Below are positions 21,375 through 33,585 of a stretch of DNA of 64,000 nt, piece by piece. The notes beneath the pieces are model-generated. The model was given only the letters and a program-made list of their open reading frames with translations. It was not told the DNA's origin and did not search any database. Numbering within the stretch: the stretch's first letter is position 1; each line of letters opens with the position of its first letter. Position numbers and translations under genes: made by a program. Origin of the DNA: Paramarasmius palmivorus (Eukaryota > Basidiomycota > Agaricomycetes > Agaricales > Marasmiaceae); NCBI GenBank assembly GCA_037176845.1, contig JAYKXP010000047.1, positions 1-64,000 on the forward strand, read 5' to 3'.

Positions 21375-23321
21375 ATGGTCTCAACATGGATCCTTGTGGC
21401 CGGAGTTGTTCTTGCTCAGGTCTCTGCGGCTCTTGGAGTAGTATACGAGCCTGTACGAGAGTATACTGGGTCTGGGTTCTTCTCAGAGTGGGACTACTAC
21501 GGGGACATCGACAATACTACTTGGGGTGCGTATAATAAAACCGCCAAAGGTAGAGACTAATGTCCTTTTAGGAAATGTTTCTTATGTTGATAGAAACACC
21601 GGCATTCGAGAGAATCTCACCTTCGTGGAGCCCTCAACTAAACGCGCTATCATCCGAGTCGACGATACCACCGACATTCAGGTCGGTAATATGTCCGATT
21701 ACCGTAGTTCTGTGAGTACAACACTTAAGCGTTCGAGAGCACGGCTGATGATCAACTCAGGTCAGGATTACCTCGAAAGATGCATATCCCATTGGAAGCC
21801 TGATTGTCATAGACGCCGTCCATATCCCTTATGGATGCTCTGTATGTTTTGATCTCGGTATCTTCGACAGATTCGCTGAAATGTAGCTTCCAGGTATGGC
21901 CTACGTTTTGGACGCTGGGAACTGAGCTCGGATGGCCGCACACCGGGGAGCTTGTCCTCGCGAAGGGAATAAAGGGGATCTCGACCAACAATATGGTGAT
22001 GCATACCGATCCCGGTTGTGTTCAGTTTTCCAGCGACGAGTCAGAGCAGGGAGTTGAAGCGCTCGCTACCGATCGCCATAGCGATGTAGGGTGCAATGTC
22101 GAGAAAACGAGACTCGATAGCTATGGAGAAAGGTTTGCGAAGACCGGAGGGGGTGTGTTCGCTCTGAAGCTTGACGTTGAAGGGGCGTTTATGTGGTTTT
22201 GGAGTGTGAGTGCCGGCGCTTTATACTTACGTTTCGTTGGGCTGACTGGTCACCGGCCACTCTTCAGCGCCATGATATCCCGGGCTCTATATCCCAAGCT
22301 AAACTTCATGCCGCTATCGATCCCTCGGATTGGGGAATGCCCAGTGTAGCGTATCCCGCAGCCGGATATGACATTGAGAGGTTCTTCAAACCAAAGAAGT
22401 TGGTGCTAGATATTACACTTTGCGGAAACTGGTAAGCATTCCCTTGGTCATCTTCGGCAGTCAGTGCCCTGAACACTTTCCAGGACAGGTAATTCCGAAG
22501 CTTACGCTCAAACGTGTCCTGGAACATGCATTGTATGTAATTCTCCTCTTTCTATGCGAACTTTGTCGTACTAAATGTCTGGGTTGCTCTAGTCAAATAT
22601 TGTCGGAAACGGGAGCAACTATGCGACTGCGTATTGGGAAATATCGTATATCCGAACTTTTACAATCAAGGAAGGAACGCGGAAGAGGTCTTTTGGGGAT
22701 TCCCCAACGAATGGCTTAGAGCTGCTTGGTCTTCCCCATTACCCCCATCCCACTATCTTTCAGCCGACTACCGCCTCTGTCACTTCTACCGAACAGACGT
22801 TGGATCCTACACCGGTATCAGGGGCCAAGCCCTACAGCATACCGACCTCAATTAGCTCTTCCAGCACTACCAGTAAACCAACTCGACAGGCTTCTTCACT
22901 TACCACTGACGATCATCCCTCCACCCCGACTTCTCTTTCTCGTGCCGAAACTGAGTTCACTGCCGGATCGACTACCACCATAATCCCAAGCTTAGAAAGT
23001 TTTAGCACGAATACTCGGGCGATCCCGGCTGTCATCCATACGTCGTCCTACCTCACCTCAATCATACCCGCGACGGTCGAGATCACAAGCGGTAGAAATA
23101 CTTCGATGATCAATACGTCGGTCATAGATCACGGTACAAGCGCTGTTTCGGTCACTGCATCTTCGATAGCTCGTATCAGCGGTGTTGAGCTATCTACCAC
23201 GGTTGATGCGACATCTGCATCGCAGACAACTTTATCGTCGTCCGCATCCGCCGTCTTGTTGGATTACCTGGCTCGCCCAGGTCTTTCTGCTCCTTATTCA
23301 CGTGATTGTTTTTTATTTTAA
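21375..23321 (+). CDS. GH16 beta-glucanase-like protein, copy 2, catalytic motif lost
   Basis: Exons 21375-21525, 21572-21711, 21761-21841, 21894-22205, 22268-22431, 22484-22532 and 22593-23321 keep frame and give 541 residues. The signal peptide is MVSTWILVAGVVLAQVSA, followed by YEPVREYTGSGFFSEWDYYG, the GH16 core and a Ser/Thr-rich tail with a hydrophobic end. The gene structure is clean, but the active-site motif reads GELVLAKG: the nucleophile Glu is kept, while the assisting Asp is Val and the acid/base Glu is Lys. It is therefore predicted to be catalytically dead, perhaps kept as a glucan-binding protein or simply decaying. The 5' flank shares sequence with copy 3. Confidence 0.85.
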
Positions 23322-23459
23322 ATAGAGCCAAACAAAGTTAGCGCTGGCGGTTGCGTTTAGCGCCTTGCAATATAGCGGCGTCAGTACAATGATAAATGCT
23401 TTTGCGCAATGTATACTATGTCTAGAGCTGATCTTATAGCATGCACGGTATCGCAGATG

Positions 23460-25276
23460 TCAAGAATCGATGAATAAGGCACAAGAAAGCGGATGTGTTG
23501 ACCTGAATCATGATAACAGCCAAATATCTCGTAGAAGGTTTAGCAACAGAACTTAGAAACTGCTACCTCTACTTCATGCATGTCCTTGGGTGTAAACTGC
23601 TCCGGGGCATTGCTAGAAATACACAGGTCAGATACCTTGTTTGCACAACCTCTTTCATGCGTGGGATGTAGACCGCTCGACCACTAGCTGACAATCCTGC
23701 TACTCCCTGGTCGCTCTTCCGCCAATCAATATCTGTTGGGTTGCACCAGATGTTGCTGCGAAACACCGAGCAACTTCAGCACAGACTTTGATATCTCCAG
23801 CTAACACCTCTGGCTGGTACATAGCCACCCATGCCTCGCTCTCTTTCCTCCTTGCTGGGCCCCTCCTCTCTCGTTGAAGCATGGAGTCTAATGCATAGAA
23901 CTCGAACCAGAAGTGGAACTCATATATCTCCCTTATAATTTCGCAACCTATCCACAGGACATTCAGATGGTATGACGCTGATTTTGCCACGTGAACTGAT
24001 CGTCTTCCCTTCGCCTTAAGCCATACGCGCGTACGCCCTCACACATTCTCCCAGTAACTGGTCCAGTTGAAGTCGACTTTGTGCCATATAGGGACTGGGC
24101 TGAGAAGGATGTTGATCATCGATAAGGAGCAATAGACGCCATTGATCAGGAATCCATGCTTCGGCACATGCGAGCAGGCCTGGGTCTGGGAATGCATAGC
24201 CACCTTTAGGGATATCTTCTTTCCGAGGACGTCTGTTGATATCAATGGTTCCAAGGGCCATGACCCAAATGTCAGGAGTGGGAGGTGTATGAGGGGTTTG
24301 GGGTTCAGCAAAATTGTTTCGGTGTACGTGCTGTACTCTATTTTCTCTTTGGGCTTCATTGGGGGTAAAGGATCTATGAGTCGACACTATTTCAACATCA
24401 ATGTAACTAGTACGAATTCGGAATTTGGGGACTTACAAGGTTGTCTTTCTACGATGCTTACAGCGCGCTGGTCCTGAATCGCCATCTTTTGTGGACGAGG
24501 AAGGTACTGTGGAGAAGGGGTTGGTACATGAAATGAGGGCACGACAAGACTCTCTCATTGCTTCCACCTTGGGCACGGCATTCACGCCTTCGTGAACCAG
24601 ACCAACGCCTGATGCTAGATTTCGTTTGATCCCCAACTCGTCTGGTACAGTGAACAGAATGGTGTTATGTGATGGGAGAAATGAACTCTGCATGGCTGGT
24701 AAGATGAGCGATACTGGGATGCCTGCCTTGCGAAGGTACTCACGTTTGGTAACGTCGTTGGTGAATGTTCCGCTCCGTTCGATATCCCCAGATTTGGGAA
24801 GTGCGTGACTATCCATTGATGGTCTAAATTGCTCGACCCAATTGATGGCTGCAGTCAACTTGAGAAACCATCTCTGGAAGCATCGGAACAGCTGTTGTGC
24901 GCGGTTGTATGGAACAGCGACTCCGTAGGTATCCGACCAAGGTATTCGGCTGGCTGCGCAGCACGCCTGATAACGCTCCAAATATAACCCTTTCCACCTT
25001 CCCAGTCCTGCTATGCCACCTTGCGTTCCTTCAAAGGCTTCCGCGGGTAGCGGATCCCACCACTTTCGCAGCCTGTTTTTGGGGTCCACGGGTTTGCTGC
25101 TCAATTACCATGTGCTCGAAGAAATAACTGAATTCGGTCAACCTGGCCAAATAGATAGTCGCTTCGTTGATTTAATTGGCAGGTCGCGAGGTAAGGAAGG
25201 GGATATATGATGCAAAGTTATTGGTTGTGACGATATGTTGGTTATCGGTGGTCGTAGCGGAATTCTGAATTGACAT
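23460..25276 (-). pseudogene. Broken paralog of the 36-38 kb unknown-family gene
   Basis: Read on the minus strand from an ATG at 25274-25276 (MSIQNSATTTDNQ), the segment aligns along the intact gene at 36108-38235. Matching blocks are KWWDPLPAEAFEG for RWWDMLARDHFEE, GIAGLGRWK for SMSGLGRWK, QQLFRCFQRWFLKLTAA, GSWPLEPL/GTIDINRRP, and PEQFTPKDMHEVEVAV near the C-terminus. An in-frame TAA lies at about 25172-25174, a frame change follows within about 70 bp, and further frame changes and stops occur beyond 24440 and near 23560-23700. The function of the family is not known to me. Confidence 0.75.
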
Positions 25277-27903
25277 TGTGCCGGATCTTGGTTGTCAGAG
25301 TGGGGGCTCAGTGCCAAGGTGTCTAAACAACGTCAAAGAGTGAGGATATTGTGGTTCCTGACCAGCAATACCTAGGTACGGGGAGAGTGCGAGGAGAGAG
25401 ACGCCAAGACAACATGTTCAATAATCTTATCTAATCAAAGCGGAGTGTGAAAAGTGCCTCCCAGTGCTACACTGTCCTTCAAGACTTTGCACAACGTTCA
25501 ACAGCCAGTTCATACGCAAGATTTCTCTTTCCTTTTCTCCAACGATCTATATGGTCGTATGGAGTCAGTGTGCATACCTAAAAGCGAGCCAGGTCATGGG
25601 TCGGCACAAGCCGGCGCTTCCCTAGTGTTGTTTCTGTGACGGGTATTCATTTTTTGGTTCTTATGCCACTCTTTTTATTATGGTAGAACTTTGGAAGCTA
25701 TCGTCTTACTATGCCATATGCTCCTTGGGTACCATTCATTCTTCCTTTGAATCATTGTTCTGCTTCGAACTTGTCATACACTCCTTAGACCACTCATTCT
25801 CTTGGTCATCCCTTTGAATATGTAGTACACTATCATTGAATTATATTGGTTAGGCGCGTCTGTTTGTGTGTAAGGGTGTGGCCTGGGAGAGTTCTTGCTC
25901 GATGAAGGCCAGGCACCGACATTGCCGTAAATAGGTTTTTGCTTGCATCGTCATACAAGGTCCGCTCAGGTCTAAATAGGTTTCTCCTTCCACTTTTCCT
26001 TCCATGGTCTGTTCAGCTTGACCTCAACTAGAATGCGTTCGGAATCTGTCAACGCAACTCGTTATCTTCCACTTTTCCAGCGACTTGTTGGGCTGCATCA
26101 TACAAATTCGCCGGTTGGTCGGTTTGCAAGTAGTCGAGCAATGTGACGGTACGTTCTTTTCGCTCGCTCCAGGTTGTGCACTCAGAATCTCAATAAGGGT
26201 ATCACTTCTCATCCACACACAGGCCACTTGTCCTAATGCACCCATAATCGCTGCCACCCTCATCCTTGAAAATGTTCAAAACCTACAGACTGCCGCCAAG
26301 ACGTTTTTAGGCTACGTGCAGTACCGAAAAACACCCCCACCATTCCTCAGATACCCGTCGTTTCCGTTACATTAATTTTTGTGTCATCGACAACGCAAAT
26401 ATCTGTTCGGCGATGTGTCACCTTTCCTTTCCCTCTACCGGCTCTTCAGAGTCCTGGTATCGATGACACGTTCGCGGTCATGCACCATGACAGAAGGACC
26501 AAAGGAAACGAAAGGAGTTGCGAGGAAATACCGCTTCCCTGTTCAATTCCGGGAGCTTGGATGCTTGCGGTTGTGCGCTGGGTTCTCTACCCCTGACGCT
26601 TCCCTCGACACTACACTTCTTCATCCGCTACCAGAACCGCCATCGTTGCTGCGTTTTGTTGTCTCTTCGTCTCATCGAGATACCGAGTTGGGCTATAAGA
26701 GGTGTGGGATACCCGCTGTATGGTGGTTGGGAGCTTGGGAATGGAATTGACGAGGTGACGGGAAACCATCGCTTCCGTTTGCAACACGCCTGCGTATACC
26801 ATTCCAGGAGAGTATCGCCATGCTCTCAACCAAGCGCGGTATTCCGAAGGCTGGGTTTGCTTGCCTCGTGCTCCCCAAATACTCCATTATGAACTGCAGG
26901 AGGCAGTAATCATTGGCAGACGATATTGCTTCACTACGTACGGCGCAGCTGGTTGGTGTCCGTGATGTGGGATGTGGAGTAGGAGGTGTAGGGAGTGTTT
27001 AGGAACGAGGCGGTTTGGCTCGCCGATGCTGTTGCGGTCTGCTCTTCGACAACAGCCCGACACGTCACACGTGTCTCTTTAGGCAGCTTCTGCCTTTGCT
27101 GTTGTTGACACGGCGATAATTCATCTGCTGCGCACATCATTACCACTACACGGTTCGTCTTCTCTGCGCGCCATTGGGACTACTGTTCCCGGCACGGAAT
27201 GTCAAGTTCGTTCGTGATACCCTTCGATATATCGTCATCATCGTTCATTGCCAGCACGAAGATATGCCTACCCCGTCACAGCCCATGGTTATTGGAGGTG
27301 TTCCCAGAGCTCGGGAGTGAGGAAAGGAAGGCCATGCCTCGGGAATGGGATGTATAAAGACTGCACCGGCTTTATTGCGCTCTGCCACTTTACCCGATAT
27401 CAACGCATCCGAAGCCTTACGAGTGCATATTCCCACTACCTGTTACCGTTTCAACATCATGGTTACACATCGCGCCCTTGGGAGAGGCAACACTTCCGGC
27501 GATCATGATCTCGGTCTGGGTGCTTGAAAGATCCGAGGGACGAGGAATGAGTCCAGTAGTGGGCTCACGGGGATTCAAGGCGGGCTGAAATGAACCTGAA
27601 CATTGCTGGCTCTCGGACGCGACCCTTAATCGAATGACTATCACACCTGCTATTCCTAAAGCTATGCGCTAGCCATCCTCATTTTCGGGTTCACCCAATC
27701 AGCGAGTCTCCTGAGCCATGTAAAAATTTCGCAGTTAGTTGTATGGTTAATGACACTGCTTCTCCAATTCCAGCATTTCTGTCTATTCATTCAGGAAATC
27801 CGCCAAACCCGCTGGTAATCTAGCGATGATCACCTCAAACTGATCTGAACGAGCAGTTTAGGACGTAAATACGTATCAGATGATTGTAACCACGAAGAGT
27901 GAG
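25277..27903. other. Large intergenic stretch, no gene recognised
   Basis: ORFs are short and mutually overlapping. 26990-27050 resembles 17460-17515. 27790-27900 is the 5' flank of GH16 copy 3 and shares AACCCGCTGG-AATCTAG with the flank of copy 2. No transposon ends or RNA genes were seen. Confidence 0.45.
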
Positions 27904-27909
27904 TATATA
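27904..27909 (+). promoter_or_regulatory. TATA box of GH16 copy 3
   Basis: TATATAGAGC starts 63 bp upstream of the ATG at 27967. Confidence 0.6.
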
Positions 27910-27966
27910 GAGCCCTTGTCGCCGTAATTAGTTGTTCATTCTTTTCTTCCAGCTCTCTTCCTTGAC

Positions 27967-30422
27967 ATGAGATCAACCTACGCTCTTTTCTTTAAGGCTC
28001 TCCTTTTCGCTGAAGCCTGCGCGGCTCTGGGAGTATATGAACCTGTACGAGAATATGCCGGGTCAGGGTTCTTTTCAGAGTGGGACTACTATGGGAACAT
28101 TGACGATACTACTTGGGGTGCGTTCATTTCATGCATTGCGCTACCAAACATTTATGCCAACGAATATCTATGTAGGCAACGTTTTCTATGTTGACAGACA
28201 AATCGGCACTCGAGATAAGCTTACCGTTGTTGACCCTTCAACTGGACACGCTATCATTCGAGTCGACAATACCACCAACATCGAGGCAGATAGTTCGTCT
28301 ATTCATCGTAATTCTGTGAGTACGCCTTCTCGTTTCTACGCATCCGGATTTAGAGCTGAATATGATATCAGGTCAAGATCACATCAAAAGATGCGTACCC
28401 GATTGGAAGCTTGATCATCATAGACGCCATTCATATCCCATATGGTTGCTCTGTACGCGCTCATTACTGTAGCCTTCAACGGTTTGGCCATCTGATAGAC
28501 TGATGCATTACTTCCAGGTATGGCCTGCATTTTGGACGCTGGGAACCGAGCTCGGATGGCCACATGCCGGTGAGCTCGATCTCATCGAGGGCATCAACGG
28601 AATGACGGCCAACAATATGGTGATGCACACTCACGAGTTGCCGAGCCAACTTTTTCACGGCAGAAATTCAAGCAAAAAGTTGTATTAGACTCTGCGCAAA
28701 ATAGACCATTTTTTCCCCCAAGAATGGCTGATTTATTGGGTCAAAGGTTAAGTGCTTTCGGTGTGAAAATTAACAACTTTTCTTCCGAGCAAAAGAACTG
28801 ATTTCTACCGGCCATTTCAAAATTCCCGGCCATTGTGCGACGGTGGGCGATGGTCGGAAAGCACTGAAAAGCCCTGAAAGAAGGACAATCCGATCGTCGG
28901 GAATTAAAAAATGGCTGGCAGAAATGACTCCTTTTTCACAGGAGAAAGGAATGTTTTTTCTCGTGACAAAGAAATACAATTTTCCGGTGGAAATATCCCA
29001 TATATGGCAGCAAAACCATCAAATATGATTTCTTACTTAACTCAGGTTTCCTTTTGAATTTCCACTGGTCAAAACTAGGTGCCGCAAGCCGTGACTGATC
29101 CTGGTTGTGTACAGTCTCCCGGCGTTGACCAGGGAGGCAACACGCTTGCTACGGACTGTAACAGCGACGTAGGGTGCAAGGTCGAGGAAACGAAGTCTGA
29201 CAGCTACGGAGAAGGGTTTGCGAAGGCTGGAGGGGGCGTGTTTGCTCTCATTATCGATGTCGAAGGGGTATCTATGTGGTTTTGGAGTGTGAGTGTCTGC
29301 GTTTCACTATTGCTTCCATTGGGCTAATAGGTTTTCTATAGCGCCGTGATATCCCAAGCTCTATATCCCAAGCTAGATCGGATTCTGCTATGGATATCTC
29401 GGACTGGGGAAAGCCCAGCGCGGTGTACCCCGCTGCTGGATGCGACACTGAGAGATTCTTCAAGCCACAGAAGCTAATCCTGGACATTACTCTTTGCGGT
29501 CAATGGTGAGCGTTACCGTACGGTTTCTTGAGGCTTAATTGCCTAAAAGTTGTTTTAGGGCAGGTATACCCGAGGTGTACGCAGAAACTTGTCCCGGAGA
29601 GTGTATTGTACATACCTTTGCCCGTTTTCGTGGATTTCACCGTGCTGACCACAACCTTTGCAGTCGAATGTTTTCGGAGATGGAAGTAACTATGCGACAG
29701 CATACTGGGAGATATCGTATATCCGGACCTTTTTGCGCAAAGGACAAGAACCACACTTGTCGGCTAGGGATTGTCTGGCAGAAAGTCGCAAGAGGGACAT
29801 TTTCTTAGCATTCCCGCACGATCTCGCTGTACTGCCAGTCGCAGCTCCACGTCCCTGTATCTTTAATCCCATCACCACCACTACACGCCGTCATACAGAC
29901 ACGTTGGATTCACAGTCGTTGGTCCTGCCGACTTCAACCGGGAGTGTCACTGTCGACCTTGGATCTCACGTACAGCAGAGCAGGAGTTCGCATACCGCTC
30001 CTACCTCGATAAGTTTTTCCCCTTTTAATCCCTCCATATTGGTCTCTTCATCCGATGACCCCGCTTTGAATAATGATCCTACTACTGCTGTAACCTCAAG
30101 GGATGGTTTTAGCATAGATACAGTGCTGACTACTGAACACACATCGTCCCTCGTCTCGACCCCCGTTGTGGTTGATCTGACACTCGTCGAAGCTACTTCA
30201 ATGGTTAACACGTCAGGTGCAGAACACGGTACAAGTACTGTACATATCGCCACCCCTTCGTCGCCTCGCGCTAGCGGGGTTGAGGTGTCCAGTACGGTTG
30301 ACGGGATGTCTAGATTTCAGCCAACTTCGTCATCATCTGCTTCGAATTCTCCTTTGCTAGATATCCTTCCCGCCATGGGCATTCATTTCTGGGTTCTTGT
30401 ATCACTGTTGCTATTTGGGTAG
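27967..30422 (+). CDS. GH16 beta-glucanase, copy 3, disrupted by a 462-bp insertion
   Basis: Exons 27967-28117, 28176-28315, 28372-28452, 28518-29288 (containing the insertion), 29342-29505, 29559-29607 and 29664-30422. Without the insertion and its 3-bp duplication, the exons total 550 codons in frame and match copies 1-2. This copy alone keeps the full active-site signature GELDLIEG (ExDxxE). It has a signal peptide (MRSTYALFFKALLFAEACAA), YEPVREYAG, a cysteine-bearing core, and a Ser/Thr tail ending in ILPAMGIHFWVLVSLLLFG (GPI-signal-like). The insertion brings a stop about 16 codons in. Using the GT at 28620 and the AG at 29077-29078, inside the element, would remove 459 nt and keep frame, replacing VMHT by VPQAVT. 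Whether that splice occurs is unknown, so this is either a pseudogene or an intron-gain allele. Confidence 0.75.
28632..29093. mobile_element. 462-bp inverted-repeat element (CACTA-like MITE) in GH16 copy 3
   Basis: Alignment with copy 4 shows exactly what was inserted. The element starts CACGAGTTGCCGAGCC and ends with the reverse complement of CACGGCTTGCGGCACC. The two ends match imperfectly over about 45 bp, including a shared GAAATTCAA. ACT is duplicated on both sides (28629-28631 and 29094-29096). A 3-bp duplication and CAC- termini fit the CACTA/CMC superfamily, but with no transposase the assignment is tentative. No ORF is carried. Confidence 0.75.
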
Positions 30423-32009
30423 ACTCGGATCAAGCTGACTTGTAGCATTCATATCTACAATGTACACTCCTTAATCATCATTAATGCTCGTTCCTCGCTC
30501 TGGACCCATCGCCGTTCCCAAACTTTGGAATTTCACCATAGAACCCAGACAGATCTCTCACAACTGACAGTGACCGTACATAATATATGCATAATCGATT
30601 GATCCCTTTCGCACCTTTTTCGCACCCACGCACCAGCACGCTCCGTTTGTCCATCAGCATGCCACCAATTTGAATATCCTCCAGCCCTTCGTCCGCCCGG
30701 GAAACAAACACATCATTCTTCACGACGCGCTAACATTAAGTACGGTAAAGGATCAAGATAGCACTGCAGTCCATGAATCGAACAAAGGAAATTGTCTATT
30801 GGGCGATCCATGGCCAGCAAATGCATCCTTCGACCTTACACGGGCAAAACTCCCTCGACTAGTCTGCCGGTTACTCGAATCTCAACGAATGGGGGAAAGC
30901 TTGGGTTTATGTGGGGTTTCTGGGTGACGGGGAAAAAAAAAAAAACAGAAAAGAGACTCCATGGTACGTTCTTGTTGAATATCGTCTATGGTGTGTATTT
31001 GCTCAACGATTCACGACTATTTCAGAACAAATCCACCAATTTTTCTTTCTCCCAAGGATCATGTTACCATTTCTGTCGTTCACCAGATCCATGTTCATGC
31101 TCTTCGAGTTTCACGCTTGCACCTCAGTACTCGCTTGGTGTGCTCTCGTTAGCAAACATCACAAATGCCAATAGAGCGGGTACTATGGTCATGGTCAAGC
31201 TACACTGGGTTGCGTATACGACGGGGTGTTTTAGGGACGGGGTGATGTCCGACGTACAGCATTCCACCTTCAAGTCATGTATAGTTCCCCCAGGCAGACT
31301 CGATGTCGCTCGTCAGCTTGTATACCAAGACCTGTTCAACCCTAGGATTTCTCGCTCATTCTCACCTATTCAGACAGCACCCCGCTATCGACAACCCCCT
31401 CTGTGCCTTGCATAACATGCAACTCATTTTCGACAGTTCCCCGAAGCTCAACCCCACATCCCACATTTAGCCTCTATACAGCGAACAGGTCTCAGGATCC
31501 AGCTTCGCCAACACCCGTCACAGAGAATTTCATTCCATACTTCGTCTTTGGGCAGGCGGTCTCTGCTTCCTATCAAACAGGTTCGTCATCTCATTTAGAA
31601 TCCGAAGAGAATATACTAACGCGAGACTTTTTCTTAGATTCTCACCTCATGACAAGCCCTGTTCCGGCGGCGAATGTAATGCACAAGTCGGCTTGTATGA
31701 TCTCATCAGGGTTTTCATTTCGCTCATCAAGTGTTTCATGCACAGTGGGATGTATGGGTTACCGTTCCGCAGCTTGAAGTCCGTTCTGCGGCAAGTTCAT
31801 CAAGATTGCACCGTCACGCTTGGGAGTTTTCTTCACGACGAGGAGAGCTCACAGTGTTTTTCGGCTCAATGTAGTGCATAGGATTATGAAATCGCAGATG
31901 CCCATTGCCGTCAACATCACTCCGTGCACTTGAGTCTGCCATGAACCCGTTCCCATTTTGATACGAACAAGTCGTCACAGCGAGTTATTCCTGGTCGATG
32001 GATTCTGGC
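30423..32009. other. Intergenic, no gene recognised
   Basis: Several ORFs of 60-200 codons overlap on the plus strand, but none shows a signal peptide, a domain or a consistent exon chain. Some may be remnants of a deleted gene. Confidence 0.4.
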
Positions 32010-32016
32010 TATACAA
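32010..32016 (+). promoter_or_regulatory. Degenerate TATA site of GH16 copy 4
   Basis: TATACAA begins 58 bp before the ATG at 32068, at the position of the TATATAGAGC boxes of copies 2 and 3. Confidence 0.35.
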
Positions 32017-32067
32017 GCGGATTGTCCCCGTAACTAGATACCCATTCTTTCCTTCCAGCTCTCCATC

Positions 32068-33585
32068 ATGGGATCAACCTGCGCTCTTTTCTTCAAGGCC
32101 CTCCTTTTCGCAGAAGCCTGCACGGCTCTCAGGGTATATGAACCTGTCCGAGAATATGCCGGGTCAGGTTTCTTTTCAGAGTGGGATTACTATGGCAATA
32201 TCGACGATGCGACCTGGGGTATGTTCGAGCTCTTGTTTGGCTAAAACTATGGATTGACGTTCCTTTAGGCAATGTTTCATATGTTGACAGAGAAACCGCC
32301 ATTCGAGAGAAACTCACCTATGTGGACCCATCGACAGGGCACGCGATCATCCGAGTCGATAATACCACCAACATCGAAGCTGCTAATTCGCCTACCTTAG
32401 TACCTACCGTAATTCCGTGAGTACAGGTACTGTCTCCGGGCATCCGAGAGCCAATCTGATGATGATCATAGGTCAAAATCACGTCGAAAGATACATATAC
32501 CATCGGGAGTTTGGTCGTCATAGATGCTATTCATATTCCATATGGATGCTCTGTATGTCTCGACATCCTCATTCTTTAGCGCCCCCGACATCTGATGCAA
32601 TAATTTCCAGGTACGGCCTGCGTTTCGGACGCTGGGAACCGAGCGCTCGGGTGGCCGCACGCCGGTGAGCTCAGTCTCATCGAGGGCATGAATGAGATGA
32701 CGGCCAACAATATGGTGATGCACACCGATCCTGGTTGTGTGCAGTCTCCCGGCGTTGACCAAGGAGGCAAAACGCTTGCTGCGGATTGTAACAGCGACGT
32801 AGGCTGCAAGGTCGAGGAAACGAAGTCTGACAGTTATGGAGAAGGGTTCGCGAAGGCCGGAGGGGGTGTGTTTGCTCTCGAGATCGATGCTGAAGGGGTG
32901 TTTATGTGGTTCTGGAACGTAGGTGTTGATATTTGGTACTACCTTCCATTGGAGTAAGAGCTTGCTTCCCAGCGTGCTGGTATCCCAACCTCGATATCCC
33001 AAGCCGAGTCTCACTCTGCCATGAATACCTCGGATTGGGGAAGGCCCAGTGCAGCCTATCCCGCAGTTGGATGTGACATTGAAAAGTACTTCAAACCTCA
33101 GAAGCTTATACTGGACATTACACTCTGCGGTCAATGGCGAGTGTCACTGTACATACCCGACGGTTTGACGGCCTAATTTTTCTTATCAGGGCAGGTATAC
33201 CCTAGGTGTACGCTGAAACATGTTCTGGAGAGTGCATCGTGTGTATCTGCCCGGATTTGCGTTTGTTCTTGCATGCTGACTATGATAATTGCAGTCGAAT
33301 GTATTTGGAGATGGAAGCAACTATGCCTCTGCGTATTGGGAGATCTCCTACATTCGCACATTTCACCTCAAAGAGCCATACTCGAGGCTTTTGGCTAGGA
33401 AAACCCCCGCCAATACTAGCCTAGAGCCCTCTACTACAACAGCGGGTTCCTTCACCACAGTTCCTCCAGTGAATGTATCCGCCCCACGACCCGATATTTT
33501 CAATGCATCCGTATCGGCCTCTTTGAACAATGTTTCTTTGATGAGCGCCTCACTTTTGATTCTTGTGTCGTTGCTGTCGGGGTAG
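32068..33585 (+). pseudogene. GH16 copy 4, pseudogene
   Basis: The seven-exon layout is preserved (32068-32218, 32269-32416, 32472-32552, 32611-32918, 32973-33136, about 33190-33238, 33295-33585), but four kinds of damage are visible. Exon 2 is 8 bp longer than in copies 2-3 (near-repeat TACCTTAG/TACCTACC). Exon 4 has a 2-bp CG insertion after GGAACCGAG. Exon 6 has TAG where copy 3 has GAG. The intron after exon 5 begins GC rather than GT. Both conserved tryptophans of the exon-4 start are Arg (VRPAFR), and the active-site signature reads GELSLIEG. The C-terminal Ser/Thr tail is much shorter than in the other copies. It is clearly closest to copy 3. Confidence 0.85.

Noticed and set aside
24142..24477. 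Plus-strand 111-codon ORF
   Set aside because: Antisense to the broken unknown-family gene, which aligns block by block with its intact paralog.
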